Positions 1 through 6,733 are shown, numbered from the stretch's first letter. The stretch: 16,459 bases of DNA from SIG673 sp045660565 (GCA_045660565.1 JAZRDX010000019.1:1-16459), one strand, 5' to 3'. Made by a program: numbers and translations. Notes: generated from the letters alone by a model not told the origin.

Positions 1-22
1 TTCTTTTATTATACCATAACAA

Positions 23-61
23 AAAGGTAGATACATAGTGGTTTTCTATGTGTCTACCTTT
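23..61. terminator. Bidirectional terminator hairpin
   Basis: A 16-bp stem (arms 23-38 and 46-61, one T-G wobble, 7-nt loop) is flanked by an A run on the left and T-rich sequence on the right. It can terminate leftward transcription (five T's follow on the minus strand) and rightward transcription from a gene beyond the left edge. No gene is seen in bases 1-22. Confidence 0.75.
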
Positions 62-103
62 ATTTTACCATTTCAACTATCGCGTGGTTTTCGTTTACAC
101 AAC

Positions 104-139
104 AAAAACGGGAAAGAATTTCTTCTTCCCCGTTTTTTT
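104..139. terminator. Terminator of the small lipoprotein gene, possibly bidirectional
   Basis: A 15-bp stem with one mismatch (arms 104-118 and 123-137, 4-nt loop) has A's before it and T's after it. It begins a few bases downstream of the minus-strand stop codon at 142-144, so it is the natural terminator of the lipoprotein gene. The plus-strand T run (133-139) means it can also act in the other direction. Confidence 0.8.
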
Positions 140-141
140 AA

Positions 142-579
142 TTACTTATTGAAGATGTCTTTTGCGTTAGTATTCAGAAGCGGAATAAGAACACAGTTGT
201 CTCTGACATACTCGGATTTCTGTAAGTCTCCGATTATTTCGGAAAGCTTTTTGCTCTCCTCAATGGCATCGGCTATCTCCTTGTCAGAGGAAAACTCAAG
301 AATGATTACCGTAGTTAAAGCGTTTGCAATCTTCTCTAAATCATTTGCATCGTCATCAAGCTTCTTCTGCCAAAAGTGGAATTCGCAAGAAACATTACCC
401 TTTTCAAGCTCGGCGGTAATGGTCTTTGCCGTATCGTTATCCTCGCTCTCAAGCTCTATGTAGCCCTCACTCTTAAAGTTCGATTTGATTTTACCGTAAG
501 AAGAGCAGGATGCCAGAGTAGTAACGAGCATAACTCCTACAAGCATAAGTGTCAACAGCTTAAAGATTTTCTTTTTCAT
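142..579 (-). CDS. Small lipoprotein of unknown function
   Basis: This 145-residue protein starts with a lipoprotein signal peptide: Lys at 2-4, a hydrophobic stretch at about 6-21, then the lipobox LASC with the lipidated cysteine at residue 25. The mature part is about 120 residues, charged and soluble-looking, with no motif I recognise. It should be anchored on the outer face of the membrane. The ATG start is supported by an AAGGAG ribosome site 8 nt upstream. It appears to be a single-gene unit: a near-consensus promoter lies just upstream (623-651) and a terminator just downstream (104-139). The strong promoter suggests good expression. Its role is unknown, and neighbours give no clue. 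Confidence 0.85.
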   Translation of the reverse strand: MKKKIFKLLTLMLVGVMLVTTLASCSSYGKIKSNFKSEGYIELESEDNDTAKTITAELEKGNVSCEFHFWQKKLDDDANDLEKIANALTTVIILEFSSDKEIADAIEESKKLSEIIGDLQKSEYVRDNCVLIPLLNTNAKDIFNK

Positions 580-622
580 ACCAATTCTCCTTTCAAGTAT
601 TTTCGGGTTTTACCCTATTTAC

Positions 623-651
623 ATTATATCAAGTAAACAGTTAATTGTCAA
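623..651 (-). promoter_or_regulatory. Sigma-A promoter of the lipoprotein gene
   Basis: On the minus strand there is a perfect -35 TTGACA (651-646), a 17-nt spacer and a perfect -10 TATAAT (628-623), with TGA just before the -10 (extended -10). It lies about 45 bp upstream of the start codon at 579 and downstream of the TIR-Sel1 stop codon. No clear terminator separates it from that upstream gene. Confidence 0.9.
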
Positions 652-678
652 TAGATTTTTAATGGGTTGACAGGAATA

Positions 679-2091
679 TTATTCTTCGAAAAACGCCGCC
701 GCTTTCTTATTTACCGGCACGCCTATGCCTTTTCTGTAGCATTCGGATACCGCTACTCTTGCCTTCTCGCTTCCTTTTTCCGCCGCCTCGTAGTAGTAAA
801 GAAACGCCGTTCGTCTGTCAGCCTCCACGCCTCTTCCCTTTTCGTAGCACTGAGCTATTGCGTAAAGGGTATCTGCGCTTGCCTCAGTTCCGTCCTTTCT
901 TTCTCTTGCCGCCGCCATAAGCCATCTGAAGGCTTCAACGTAGTTTCTCTGTTTTTGCAGATAAAGCGCGTAGTAGTACTGTGCCTCGGATATATCTGCC
1001 TTTGCAGCCTTTAAAAAGTATTCCGACGAAAGCTTTTCGTTCTGCGGAACACCCTTTCCTATCCTGTAAAGCTTGGCTATTTCAAGATATGCCTGAACGT
1101 TTCCGTCGTTTGCCGCCTCTTGGAAATATTCCGCCGCCTTCTGCTCGTCCTTTGCAAGCATATCGCCGTTAAGGTATCTGTAAGCAAGATTCATATAAGC
1201 GCGCCTGTCTCCGCTTTCAAGGGCTTTTTTATACATTGTAGACGCTTCTACTCTGTCTATCTTTATTCCGTCTCCCTTGTCGGTCATTACCGCAAGACGG
1301 TACTGCGCATCGGGATAGCCGTACTGCGCCGCTACCGAAAGATAGGTTACCGCTTTATAGGAGTTCTTTGCAAACCCTTCCCCATCTGCAAGCATACAGC
1401 CGAGAGTATATATAGAGTGGATACTTCCGAGATCTGCCGCCGTTTTATAACACGAAATAGCTGTAGAATAGGACTCGTATCCGTTTCTCGCTTTCTCAAG
1501 CGCAACGTCTCCAAGAAAATCAAGTGCGGGACAGTATTCGTTAGACGCCGCGTAGCTTATGCTTTTCATCGCGTTGGTAAGATGTTCTCTCGAAGCACCG
1601 CCGCTCTGCAATACCCGAAGACCTGAGTTAAAGTAATACGCCCCCTGCTCTTCGGTAAGACCTTTAGCGGCAGAAAGAGCCTGACGCGCGGCGTTGGACA
1701 CCTTAAATTCCTGCTCCCAAACTCTTATAACAACTACCGTTCCGATTTTTTCAAGAAGCATACTGAGATACATACTTGTTTCGGGAGTTTCCTCGGTAAG
1801 ATATAAAACAAGAGGGTTTCTCTTAAAAATCGTGCGTTCAACAGCAACGTCGATAACTCTGTCTGACATTGAGTTTTCGGAAAGCACTAAAACGGTAGCG
1901 GAGGACATATTTACCTTATCGGCTATCTCGCGCAGTCCTTCCTCATCGGTTTCAAGCTTTGCGTTGAGCCAAAAACGGTATCCAGCCTCATCAAGGCTGT
2001 CAAGAACCTTTTCCGCCAAAACCGCGTCCCGGTAATTAAACGCCACGTAAGCATACGGCTTTGTGCCGTCGTATAATCTCCGTCTTTTCAT
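679..2091 (-). CDS. TIR-like domain protein with Sel1 repeats
   Basis: This 470-residue protein has two parts. Residues about 12-125 look like a bacterial TIR fold: an initial strand YAYVAFNYRD, a helix ending in GYRFWLNAKL, a second strand TVLVLSEN, and a helix with Glu85 where the catalytic or helix-C glutamate of TIR domains lies. From about residue 185 to the end there are seven or so Sel1-like (TPR-related) helical repeats with signatures such as GDGIKIDRVEA and GKGVPQNEKLSSEYFLKAA. The last repeat stops at its second helix. There is no signal peptide, so it should be cytoplasmic. TIR domains act as NAD-processing enzymes or as assembly modules, and Sel1 repeats bind partner proteins. 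The gene is 98 bp behind the DUF624 gene, probably the third gene of a proC operon, with an AAAGGA ribosome site. Whether it is catalytic cannot be told from sequence alone. Confidence 0.8.
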   Translation of the reverse strand: MKRRRLYDGTKPYAYVAFNYRDAVLAEKVLDSLDEAGYRFWLNAKLETDEEGLREIADKVNMSSATVLVLSENSMSDRVIDVAVERTIFKRNPLVLYLTEETPETSMYLSMLLEKIGTVVVIRVWEQEFKVSNAARQALSAAKGLTEEQGAYYFNSGLRVLQSGGASREHLTNAMKSISYAASNEYCPALDFLGDVALEKARNGYESYSTAISCYKTAADLGSIHSIYTLGCMLADGEGFAKNSYKAVTYLSVAAQYGYPDAQYRLAVMTDKGDGIKIDRVEASTMYKKALESGDRRAYMNLAYRYLNGDMLAKDEQKAAEYFQEAANDGNVQAYLEIAKLYRIGKGVPQNEKLSSEYFLKAAKADISEAQYYYALYLQKQRNYVEAFRWLMAAARERKDGTEASADTLYAIAQCYEKGRGVEADRRTAFLYYYEAAEKGSEKARVAVSECYRKGIGVPVNKKAAAFFEE

Positions 2092-2124
2092 TGACTTTTA
2101 TATCCTTTCCGGGAAAAACTTCCC

Positions 2125-2140
2125 TTTTGTAGCTACAAAA
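2125..2140. promoter_or_regulatory. Perfect 16-bp palindrome upstream of the TIR-Sel1 gene
   Basis: TTTTGTAGCTACAAAA is a perfect inverted repeat in the 98-bp gap between the DUF624 and TIR-Sel1 genes. On the minus strand it is followed by a second small inverted repeat (GGGAA, 4-nt loop, TTCCC) close to the ribosome site. It could be an operator or an RNA hairpin affecting translation of the TIR-Sel1 gene. There is no T run, so it is not a standard terminator. Confidence 0.35.
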
Positions 2141-2189
2141 ATTTCCGTTTCGGTATTTTGCTTCGTAAGAAATTTCATTTTGCGCCGAT

Positions 2190-3200
2190 TTATTTTACGT
2201 CGTCGGTAAAGATAGGTGCCTCCTCCGACTCGACGTTTTCGTCGCCGTCCTCGTTTTTGTGTTCAGCCTCGTAGGGATCAACCATAATCTGCTTAATTTT
2301 AGGCCATGCGGCATAGCATGCGATGTATGCACAGTAGCCGTACAGAACTATCATCGGGAGCATTATTCCGAGGGGCATAAGAACGATAAGGAAATAGTAA
2401 TCGAGAAGCACAAGGAATACTATTCCGAAAAATGCAAGCAGGTTTCTTTTAAGTCCGATCGCCGAGAAGATAAAAGCGTTTTTGATTATCTTCGGGAGCG
2501 AAAGGTCAAAGGTAATTATCAGGTTATAGATGTAGAACCTCATTACAAAATAAACCGCTCCGAGGAATATCGCCGCAAAGAACATCATAGAACCGACGAA
2601 AACACCCATATTAAAGTAGAAAAACGCGACGTCATAAACCACGAGCACCATTAAAAAGAGGTCTATTACACCCATTATGATGCCCTGCTTAAGGTTACGC
2701 TTTATAGCGTACCAGAAGTCATGCCATACGAATATCGGATCGCCTTTAATAAGGTTTCTTAATATGTAGGTGGTTCCTATGTTGGTAAGACCGAAGGTGA
2801 GAATAAGAAGCGCGCCTATCGCATACATAACCATAGTCGGCACTGTTGTTGCGGAAAGAACGCCCTGCGCTCCGTGTATACCGTAAAGTGCCGCCGATAC
2901 GGGATCCGCGCTCTCCTGCATTGCTCCGAAGAGCACCGAATAAATGGACGACGCGGGAGACGGAGCCGTCTCGTTAAAAAATCCCGAAAACCCGAGTCCG
3001 AGGAAAAATATCGGGAAATTACCTACCAAAAAGAGAAGGTTGACCGATATTATCGTGCTTATATGCCACCACGAAAGCTTAAAAAAGTTTTTAAAGTTTC
3101 TCGGAAGCTTATCGTTTTTTGATACGCCCTTTCCAGAAAGCGGGTTTTTATGGAACAGGTCGTAAAGGGTTGGCCCTTTTTTACCACTGCGATTTGCCAT
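2190..3200 (-). CDS. DUF624 (YesL-like) integral membrane protein
   Basis: This 336-residue protein has about six predicted membrane helices, at roughly 47-69, 119-141, 173-197, 200-222, 253-275 and 277-298. The central stretch around residues 152-181 (GDPIFVWHDFWYAIKRNLKQ and following) matches the pattern I associate with the DUF624/YesL family, whose molecular role is not established; B. subtilis YesL sits in a sugar-utilisation cluster. It is longer than the usual 200-220 residues, with a basic N-terminal extension of about 40 residues and an acidic C-terminal tail (about 308-336), both expected in the cytoplasm. It starts 15 bp after the proC stop with an AAAGGA ribosome site, so it is probably cotranscribed with proC. 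Confidence 0.75.
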   Translation of the reverse strand: MANRSGKKGPTLYDLFHKNPLSGKGVSKNDKLPRNFKNFFKLSWWHISTIISVNLLFLVGNFPIFFLGLGFSGFFNETAPSPASSIYSVLFGAMQESADPVSAALYGIHGAQGVLSATTVPTMVMYAIGALLILTFGLTNIGTTYILRNLIKGDPIFVWHDFWYAIKRNLKQGIIMGVIDLFLMVLVVYDVAFFYFNMGVFVGSMMFFAAIFLGAVYFVMRFYIYNLIITFDLSLPKIIKNAFIFSAIGLKRNLLAFFGIVFLVLLDYYFLIVLMPLGIMLPMIVLYGYCAYIACYAAWPKIKQIMVDPYEAEHKNEDGDENVESEEAPIFTDDVK

Positions 3201-3215
3201 TACGTTTTCCTTTCA

Positions 3216-4007
3216 TCAAAGCTCTGCCGAAAGCTCTTCGGCGCGTTTTGTACATGCCTTCATTGCTTTTGAAATCATTTCTGAAAGTCCTTCGTTATAA
3301 AAGACCTCCATAGCCTTCTCGGTCGTTCCTTTAGGAGAGGTAACCATTTTTACAAGCTCACCCGGAGTTTTATCCGAGCTTATTACCATATCCGCGGAGC
3401 CCTTGACCATTTCGCATATCATTTTAAGAAGATTATCGCTGTCAAGCCCCTCTGCCTTTGCCTCATTGTAAATGCAATCAATAACGTAGTAGATATACGC
3501 GGGGGCGCTGGAGGTTGCCGCTATAACGGTATTCATCTTCTCCTCGGGCAGCTCAAAAGCGCTTCCCGACGCCATAAACATCTCTTTAATCTCGTTAAAC
3601 GCTTCGTCGCTTACAAGCGCGTTTCTTGAAAGCGCGGTAACGCCCTTTCCGATAAGAAGCGGAGTGTTTGGCATTGTTCTTATAACGGGAACGTCTTTGC
3701 CGAGCCCTTTACAGATAGATGCACAGCTTACTCCTGCGGCTATTGAAATAAAGGTTTTACCGCTAAGATTTACACCGCTTACGCGTATCTCCTCGGTAAG
3801 CTCCTTAAAATTCTGCGGTTTTACCGATAACACAATATAATCTGCCGTTTCTACCGCTTTTTTAACGCTCTCCGCTATTTTAACGCTATCTCCGAATTTA
3901 TCATACTGAGACGGAAATTTATCGTAAACGGTTATCTCTCCGCTTTTCATTCCGCCGATTATTGCGTAAGCCATATTGCCCGCGCCTATAAACGAATATT
4001 TCTTCAT
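3216..4007 (-). CDS. proC: Pyrroline-5-carboxylate reductase
   Basis: ProC catalyses the last step of proline synthesis, reducing 1-pyrroline-5-carboxylate with NAD(P)H in the cytoplasm. The 263-residue length is typical. An N-terminal Rossmann fold is shown by GAGNMA at residues 8-13. The family hallmarks RTMPNTP (110-116), TSSAPAY (165-171) and TSPKGTTE (223-230) are all present, so the enzyme looks intact. It is the first gene of a probable minus-strand operon with the DUF624 and TIR-Sel1 genes, and has its own promoter at 4046-4074. The ribosome site is weak (AAGGG about 10 nt before the ATG), but the start fits the family N terminus exactly. Confidence 0.96.
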   Translation of the reverse strand: MKKYSFIGAGNMAYAIIGGMKSGEITVYDKFPSQYDKFGDSVKIAESVKKAVETADYIVLSVKPQNFKELTEEIRVSGVNLSGKTFISIAAGVSCASICKGLGKDVPVIRTMPNTPLLIGKGVTALSRNALVSDEAFNEIKEMFMASGSAFELPEEKMNTVIAATSSAPAYIYYVIDCIYNEAKAEGLDSDNLLKMICEMVKGSADMVISSDKTPGELVKMVTSPKGTTEKAMEVFYNEGLSEMISKAMKACTKRAEELSAEL

Positions 4008-4045
4008 TTGACAAAACCCTTATTCTAAAGTTCTATATAAGTACT

Positions 4046-4074
4046 ATCATATCACTTATTTATAAATTTTTCAA
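4046..4074 (-). promoter_or_regulatory. Sigma-A promoter of proC
   Basis: On the minus strand: -35 TTGAAA (4074-4069), 17-nt spacer, -10 TATGAT (4051-4046), with TGA just before the -10. It sits in the AT-rich divergent gap between proC and the plus-strand acetyltransferase gene. Confidence 0.8.
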
Positions 4075-4136
4075 CATTTTAGAAAAATAATTTAAAATTT
4101 TACAATTTAATAATTTTATTTGAAAAAAGTCTCTTA

Positions 4137-4142
4137 TATAAT
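4137..4142 (+). promoter_or_regulatory. Candidate -10 box for the acetyltransferase gene
   Basis: TATAAT occurs 38 bp upstream of the chosen ATG at 4180. No good -35 is found at 16-18 nt; the hexamer there is T-rich only. If real, transcription would begin near 4149, which rules out a TTG codon at 4120 as the gene start. Confidence 0.4.
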
Positions 4143-4179
4143 ATCATTGAAAACCAGCTGCGGAATAGGAGATAGCGGT

Positions 4180-4821
4180 ATGACTTTGGCAAGATTTTTC
4201 TCGAAAAACCCAAGATATGAAACAGAGCGACTGCTTTTAAGGAAGCTAAGCCCCGAGGATACAGAGGATATGTACGAATACGCGTCTCTATATGAAACCT
4301 CGAAATATCTCCTTTGGGAGCCGCACCCGTCCCCCGCCTACACCGCAGATCTCATTCGTTTTTTACAAAATGAGTACCGGACGGAGCGGTACAGCGATTT
4401 TGCAATAATACTTAAAGGTAGCGGTAAAATGATAGGTACCGTCGGTTTTACCTCTTACGACGAAAAAAACTCGGTAATGGAGGTCGGGTACGTTATAAGT
4501 CCCGATTACTGGCACAGGGGTATTGCTACCGAAGCGTTAAAAGCTATTTTAAGCATCTCCTTCAACGAGTTTAACGTACAGCGTGCAGAGGCAAAATATA
4601 TGCCGGAAAACGTCTATTCGCGAAGCGTTATGGAAAAGTGCGGTATGACCTACGAGGGAACGGCACGCGGAAGGATGCTGGTTAAGGGAGTGCGGCGTGA
4701 TATTGCCTACTACTCTATTTTAAAGGACGAATACTTTAAAATATACGGTGAAAAACCGTACGTAAACACGGCAAAGCCGAGGGGGATTCTCCGTTTTTTC
4801 GATCACGGGGATAAAAATTAA
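4180..4821 (+). CDS. GNAT acetyltransferase, RimJ/RimL type
   Basis: This 213-residue cytoplasmic protein belongs to the GNAT N-acetyltransferase superfamily and should transfer an acetyl group from acetyl-CoA to an amine. It opens with the RimJ/RimL-like ETERLLLRKLSPED (14-27). The acetyl-CoA loop is YWHRGIATEAL (110-120, an RxxGxA motif), followed by NVYSRSVMEKCGM (144-156), typical of the family. The last 40 residues form a non-catalytic tail. The ATG at 4180 is chosen because AGGAG lies 8 nt upstream at 4167-4171; an upstream in-frame TTG at 4120 has no ribosome site and would fall before the likely transcription start. The substrate could be a ribosomal protein N terminus, an antibiotic or a small amine; the sequence does not tell. 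Confidence 0.85.
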   Translation: MTLARFFSKNPRYETERLLLRKLSPEDTEDMYEYASLYETSKYLLWEPHPSPAYTADLIRFLQNEYRTERYSDFAIILKGSGKMIGTVGFTSYDEKNSVMEVGYVISPDYWHRGIATEALKAILSISFNEFNVQRAEAKYMPENVYSRSVMEKCGMTYEGTARGRMLVKGVRRDIAYYSILKDEYFKIYGEKPYVNTAKPRGILRFFDHGDKN

Positions 4822-4843
4822 CAAATTAACGTTGAATATTAGC

Positions 4844-4874
4844 TTTAAAAAATATACAATAGTAATGATATAAT
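4844..4874 (+). promoter_or_regulatory. Extended -10 promoter of yajC
   Basis: TGATATAAT (4866-4874) is a perfect extended -10. The best -35 is poor (TTTAAA at 4844-4849, 19-nt spacing), so recognition would depend on the extended -10. It lies 24 bp before the yajC ATG at 4899 and separates yajC from the acetyltransferase gene. Confidence 0.65.
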
Positions 4875-4898
4875 CAATTACATTTGGAGGAAATTAAA

Positions 4899-5222
4899 AT
4901 GTTTTCATTCTTTTTAGAAGGCGAAGCTGCGGCATCGGGCGGAGGAAATCTGACTTTGACTATCGTTATGATTGTCGGTCTCTTTGCTCTTATGTATTTC
5001 TTTATGATACGTCCGCAGAAAAAACAGGAAAAGAAGATTAACGAAATGCGCGAAAACCTTCAGGTTGGCGATGAGATAACCACTATCGGCGGCATAATAG
5101 GCAGAGTAGTCTCTATCAAAGACGAGACGGTTCTTATCGAAACCGGAAGAGATAAGGTTAAGATAAGATTTTTACGTTCCGCTATCAGAAGTGTTGACGT
5201 AAAAGCGGAGGACGCCGAATAA
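4899..5222 (+). CDS. yajC: Preprotein translocase subunit YajC
   Basis: YajC is a small single-pass membrane protein associated with SecDF and the SecYEG channel. The 107-residue protein has a short N terminus, one membrane helix at about 18-36, the hallmark RPQKKQEKK right after it (38-46), and a conserved cytoplasmic domain with LQVGDEITTIGGIIGRVVSI (54-73). The ATG at 4899 is preceded by GGAGG with 8-nt spacing; an in-frame TTG at 4884 overlaps the ribosome site and is rejected. It heads a plus-strand unit with the TIGR04086-type gene and the ScfB-like gene. secD and secF, often downstream in Clostridia, are not in this window. Confidence 0.95.
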   Translation: MFSFFLEGEAAASGGGNLTLTIVMIVGLFALMYFFMIRPQKKQEKKINEMRENLQVGDEITTIGGIIGRVVSIKDETVLIETGRDKVKIRFLRSAIRSVDVKAEDAE

Positions 5223-5296
5223 AAAAGCTTAAGGCTATCATATTTTTTTACTTTCCGTCATAAGTTTTACTAAAATGAAAAAGGAGTAAAAATAAC

Positions 5297-5710
5297 ATGA
5301 AGCCTTTGTTTTTTAGTACACTTAAAGGTCTTACCGTATTTGCGGTAAGCGCCGCGTCCCTTCTTCTTATACTGTGCTTTGTCGCACTGCGTCTTGAGGA
5401 TCCCGCTTCTCTTATCTTTGTTTTTTCAAACACCGCGCTGATTTTAAGCGCTTTTATCGGAGGACGCTTTTCGGTTAACTCCGAAAACGCTCGCTTTTTA
5501 AGCGGGCTTATCGCAGGGCTCTGCGGAATGCTTATAATACTGCTGGTCTCACTTATAAATTCTTCCTTTGACGGCGGCTCGTTTTTACGTATGGCTCTTA
5601 CCGTTTTGCTTTTCGTTTTAGGAGCGCTAAGCAAGGGCAGCGGTGAAAAGCCGCACGCGTCGGCAAAGAAGAGAAAAAATATAGCAAAGCGTTACGCATC
5701 GTACAGATAA
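5297..5710 (+). CDS. TIGR04086/YrzE-type membrane protein
   Basis: This 137-residue protein has four predicted membrane helices at about 10-31, 39-56, 66-88 and 97-113, and a basic C-terminal tail rich in Lys and Arg (about 117-137) expected in the cytoplasm. Length, helix spacing, the GGRFSVNSEN loop after helix 2 and the position just after yajC fit the TIGR04086 family (B. subtilis YrzE), which has no known function. It has an AAAGGAG ribosome site about 10 nt before the ATG and lies 74 bp after yajC with no terminator between, so the two are probably cotranscribed. The family call rests on context and general layout. Confidence 0.75.
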   Translation: MKPLFFSTLKGLTVFAVSAASLLLILCFVALRLEDPASLIFVFSNTALILSAFIGGRFSVNSENARFLSGLIAGLCGMLIILLVSLINSSFDGGSFLRMALTVLLFVLGALSKGSGEKPHASAKKRKNIAKRYASYR

Positions 5711-5738
5711 CAACTGATTTTGCGAAAGGACTTTTAAA

Positions 5739-6377
5739 ATGATACATAAGTTTAAATTTTACGGACATTATTTTGCACTTGATACCGAAAGCGCGACTGT
5801 ACATACTCTTACCGAGCTTCAGTACGACACGCTTACATATCTTCGTTTTCCCTTTGAGGAGGTATTCCCTACCACGTTAAGATACGACCTTGCAAAATAC
5901 GAGTCGTCAAAGCTTAAGGAGGCGTACTTTGAATTTAAAAAGCTTAGTGAGGACGGAGTATTTATGTCGCTGTCTCCCGTTAAGCTTCCCGCCGAGCCGA
6001 AGAAAACAAGAGCCGCGGAAAAGACCGTAAATTACGATGCAAGGAAGTTTGTTTTCGCAAGCGAGGTAATAAAAGCGGCGGACGGTGGCTGCAAGGTTCT
6101 TTCCGCTGAGGAAAATCCCGACGCCCCTGTTAAAGAAAGCGACTACGACATTCTCTTTTCGGAATACGAAAGGGTTGCAAAGGAAATCATAAAGCGCAAA
6201 TCCGGACGCGTACCGGGCGAGGTTTTTGAGTTTTTGCCGTTTGATTTAAGCTTTAAAGCTGACGAAAAGGGTTATTTCCACATTGTAACCGAGGGAGTTT
6301 CCGAGCTTTTCGAAAGCGGTAAGGAGACGGTAGCAAAAAAATGCGCCGAGCTTGCCATCGCGATATTCCTTGAATAA
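5739..6377 (+). CDS. ScfB-like protein lacking the radical SAM domain
   Basis: This 212-residue protein begins like the SCIFF-peptide radical SAM maturase (ScfB/CteB, usually about 450 residues): MIHKFKFYGH, then LDTESATVHTLTELQYDTL and a helical segment with LKEAYFEFKKLSEDGVF (to about 76). A later stretch, SDYDILFSEYERVAKEIIKR (134-153), resembles a helix found late in that maturase between the radical SAM core and the SPASM part, and the last residues, KKCAELAIAIFLE, may match its end. The radical SAM CxxxCxxC motif and the SPASM cysteines are absent; the only cysteines are 118 and 202. The frame is open throughout, with an AAAGGA ribosome site 8 nt before the ATG, so it is a normal translated gene. 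It lies 28 bp after the TIGR04086-type gene, exactly where scfA-scfB is found in other Clostridia. It cannot be a radical SAM enzyme; it may be a remnant or a repurposed peptide-binding protein. The similarity is from memory. Confidence 0.6.
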   Translation: MIHKFKFYGHYFALDTESATVHTLTELQYDTLTYLRFPFEEVFPTTLRYDLAKYESSKLKEAYFEFKKLSEDGVFMSLSPVKLPAEPKKTRAAEKTVNYDARKFVFASEVIKAADGGCKVLSAEENPDAPVKESDYDILFSEYERVAKEIIKRKSGRVPGEVFEFLPFDLSFKADEKGYFHIVTEGVSELFESGKETVAKKCAELAIAIFLE

Positions 6378-6386
6378 AATGAAATT

Positions 6387-6419
6387 AAAAAACAGGTTCA
6401 TTTTGAACCTGTTTTTTTA
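6387..6419 (+). terminator. Terminator of the yajC unit
   Basis: A 10-bp perfect stem (6391-6400 and 6404-6413, 3-nt loop) continues into A/T pairs and ends in a T run to 6418. It begins ten bases or so after the ScfB-like stop codon and closes the plus-strand block. The leading A's would give weak activity in the other direction. Confidence 0.9.
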
Positions 6420-6424
6420 TTAGG

Positions 6425-6593
6425 CTCCCTCCGGTGAGGGTAAATTCATAAATGAATTGCTGTCGCAAAGCGACTGAGGGAGAGTGCGTAAATTTCAAGT
6501 TTACTCACTACAAGGATTATCGCTTTCTCCTTCCGTCTTTTGCTTCGCAAAGACACACCGTTCCTAAGGAAAGGTTACCCTCATCGGAGGGAG
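6425..6593. repeat. MITE-like palindromic element with 19-bp terminal inverted repeats
   Basis: The ends match as inverted repeats at 18 of 19 bases: CTCCCTCCGGTGAGGGTAA (6425-6443) and its near reverse complement at 6575-6593. Each end is itself a small hairpin (CCCTC/GAGGG). Inside are more hairpins: AATTCAT/ATGAATT (6443-6458), GTCGC/GCGAC (6462-6474), GTAAA/TTTAC (6488-6504), TTTGC/GCAAA (6539-6551) and TTCC/GGAA (6561-6571). CTCCCTC at 6425-6431 also pairs with GAGGGAG at 6476-6482, so 6425-6482 may be a complete smaller unit. TTTTATT flanks the element at 6415-6421 and 6596-6602, a possible target duplication, though T-rich sequence makes chance likely. No transposase gene is present. 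Confidence 0.65.
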
Positions 6594-6606
6594 GATTTTA
6601 TTCTAA

Positions 6607-6659
6607 TCCCCTCCACCTCGCACACGCTCGGCACCTCCCCTTGCATCAAGGGGAGGCTT
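6607..6659. repeat. Second palindromic repeat unit
   Basis: CCTCCCCTTG (6634-6643) and CAAGGGGAGG (6647-6656) form a perfect 10-bp hairpin with a 3-nt loop. A third CCCCTCC at 6608-6614 can compete for the same GGGGAGG. The pattern resembles dispersed palindromes I recall from Ruminococcaceae-type genomes. It is the first strong structure downstream of the ygiQ-family gene on the minus strand, but there is no T run, so it may shape the mRNA 3' end and not act as a classical terminator. Bases 6660-6733 show nothing recognisable. Confidence 0.6.
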
Positions 6660-6733
6660 TAATTTTCGGGGCTCTGCTGTGCAAAAGTGAGGCTTAAGGT
6701 TTCAAAACTATTTATTAAAAAGGTGAATTTCAG

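Noticed and set aside
2259..2654. Plus-strand ORF rich in Lys, Glu and His opposite the DUF624 gene
   Set aside because: Antisense shadow of a membrane-protein gene; composition follows from the opposite strand.
4120..4179. Longer acetyltransferase start at a TTG codon (4120)
   Set aside because: No ribosome site before it, it overlaps a TATAAT box, and the ATG at 4180 has AGGAG at ideal spacing.
6452..6697. Plus-strand 81-codon ORF with four cysteines, considered as a possible SCIFF-like peptide
   Set aside because: It reads through both palindromic repeats, has no ribosome site, and its cysteines do not follow the SCIFF spacing.
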